Of a stretch of DNA of 13,272 nucleotides, positions 13,128 to 13,272 are shown piece after piece. This DNA is from Chloroflexota bacterium. Lineage in GTDB: Bacteria > Chloroflexota > Anaerolineae > Anaerolineales > Villigracilaceae. The first letter of the stretch is position 1. Each line of letters opens with the position of its first letter. The position numbers and the translations under genes were made by a program. Location of the stretch: the NCBI GenBank assembly GCA_021823555.1, contig JAKANW010000025.1, forward strand, positions 1 through 13,272, read 5' to 3'. The notes beneath the pieces are model-generated. The model saw only the letters and a program-made list of their open reading frames with translations. It was not told the DNA's origin and did not search any database.

Positions 13128-13272
13128 ATGCGTATCCTTGTGATCTCAGATATCCATGCCAACTACACTGCCCTGGAAGCCGTCCTGGCCGATGCCGGAA
13201 GTACGGATGAAGTCTGGTGCCTGGGCGACCTGGTGGGGTATGGGCCGGACCCGAATCTGGTGGTTGAACAGG
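13128..13272 (+). CDS. metallophosphoesterase, YfcE/MJ0936 type (cut by window edge)
   Basis: The first 48 codons of a calcineurin-like phosphoesterase gene. MRILVISDIHANYTALEAVL carries the first metal motif DxH (Asp8, His10) and CLGDLVGYGP the second, GD (Asp34). The GDLVGYGP form is typical of the small YfcE-like/MJ0936 phosphodiesterases, which hydrolyse phosphodiesters of unknown physiological identity in the cytoplasm. The remaining motifs lie beyond the window. Its ATG is 2 bp after the coaBC stop, so it is almost certainly cotranscribed with coaBC and relies on coupled translation, since no separate ribosome binding site is clear. Confidence 0.88.
   Translation, partial: MRILVISDIHANYTALEAVLADAGSTDEVWCLGDLVGYGPDPNLVVEQ

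Noticed and set aside
1..13272. CRISPR array, tRNA, rRNA, transposase or prophage genes
   Set aside because: I saw no regularly spaced direct repeats, no cloverleaf with tRNA-specific bases, and no transposase or phage protein motifs.

Overview
The window is a stretch of moderately GC-rich bacterial chromosome made almost entirely of ordinary, intact genes. The gene families, the gene order and the interspersed palindromic repeats of the TGTCRTTGCGAGG type point to a Chloroflexota bacterium, probably Anaerolineae. This is an inference from protein style and repeats; there is no rRNA or other marker to prove it.

Layout. 1-226 (minus) is the N-terminal part of a HAD hydrolase that runs off the left edge. 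366-5927 is a co-directional run: a soluble GAF-GAF-PAS histidine kinase, a metallo-beta-lactamase-fold protein with several metal ligands missing, an asparaginase of the Rhizobium etli AnsA type, a nucleotidyltransferase and endonuclease III. Spacing is 15 bp, a 4-bp overlap, 17 bp and a 1-bp overlap, so they may form one operon. A short palindromic repeat element (5929-6041) separates them from a YbaK-type deacylase gene (6069-6545).

6542-10856 is the most interesting part: an Rrf2-family regulator with four clustered cysteines, followed by a complete PstS-PstC-PstA-PstB-like ABC importer. The regulator gene has a perfect consensus promoter whose -10 box is buried in an AT-rich palindrome, and a related palindrome sits just upstream of pstS. 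This suggests that the Rrf2 protein represses itself and the transporter. There is no phoU, phoB or phoR here. The binding protein lacks most of the Ser/Thr side chains that hold phosphate in E. coli PstS. The transporter may therefore import phosphate under unusual control, or import another oxyanion. A compact predicted three-way-junction element sits between pstA and pstB.

10898-11596 (minus) is a membrane methyltransferase of the isoprenylcysteine methyltransferase type. The 317-bp divergent region to coaBC holds nested inverted repeats and two TATAAT boxes. coaBC (11914-13125) encodes bifunctional coenzyme A biosynthesis protein with two substituted active-site residues in its decarboxylase half. 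The window ends in the start of a metallophosphoesterase gene. No tRNA, rRNA, CRISPR array, transposase or phage gene is visible.
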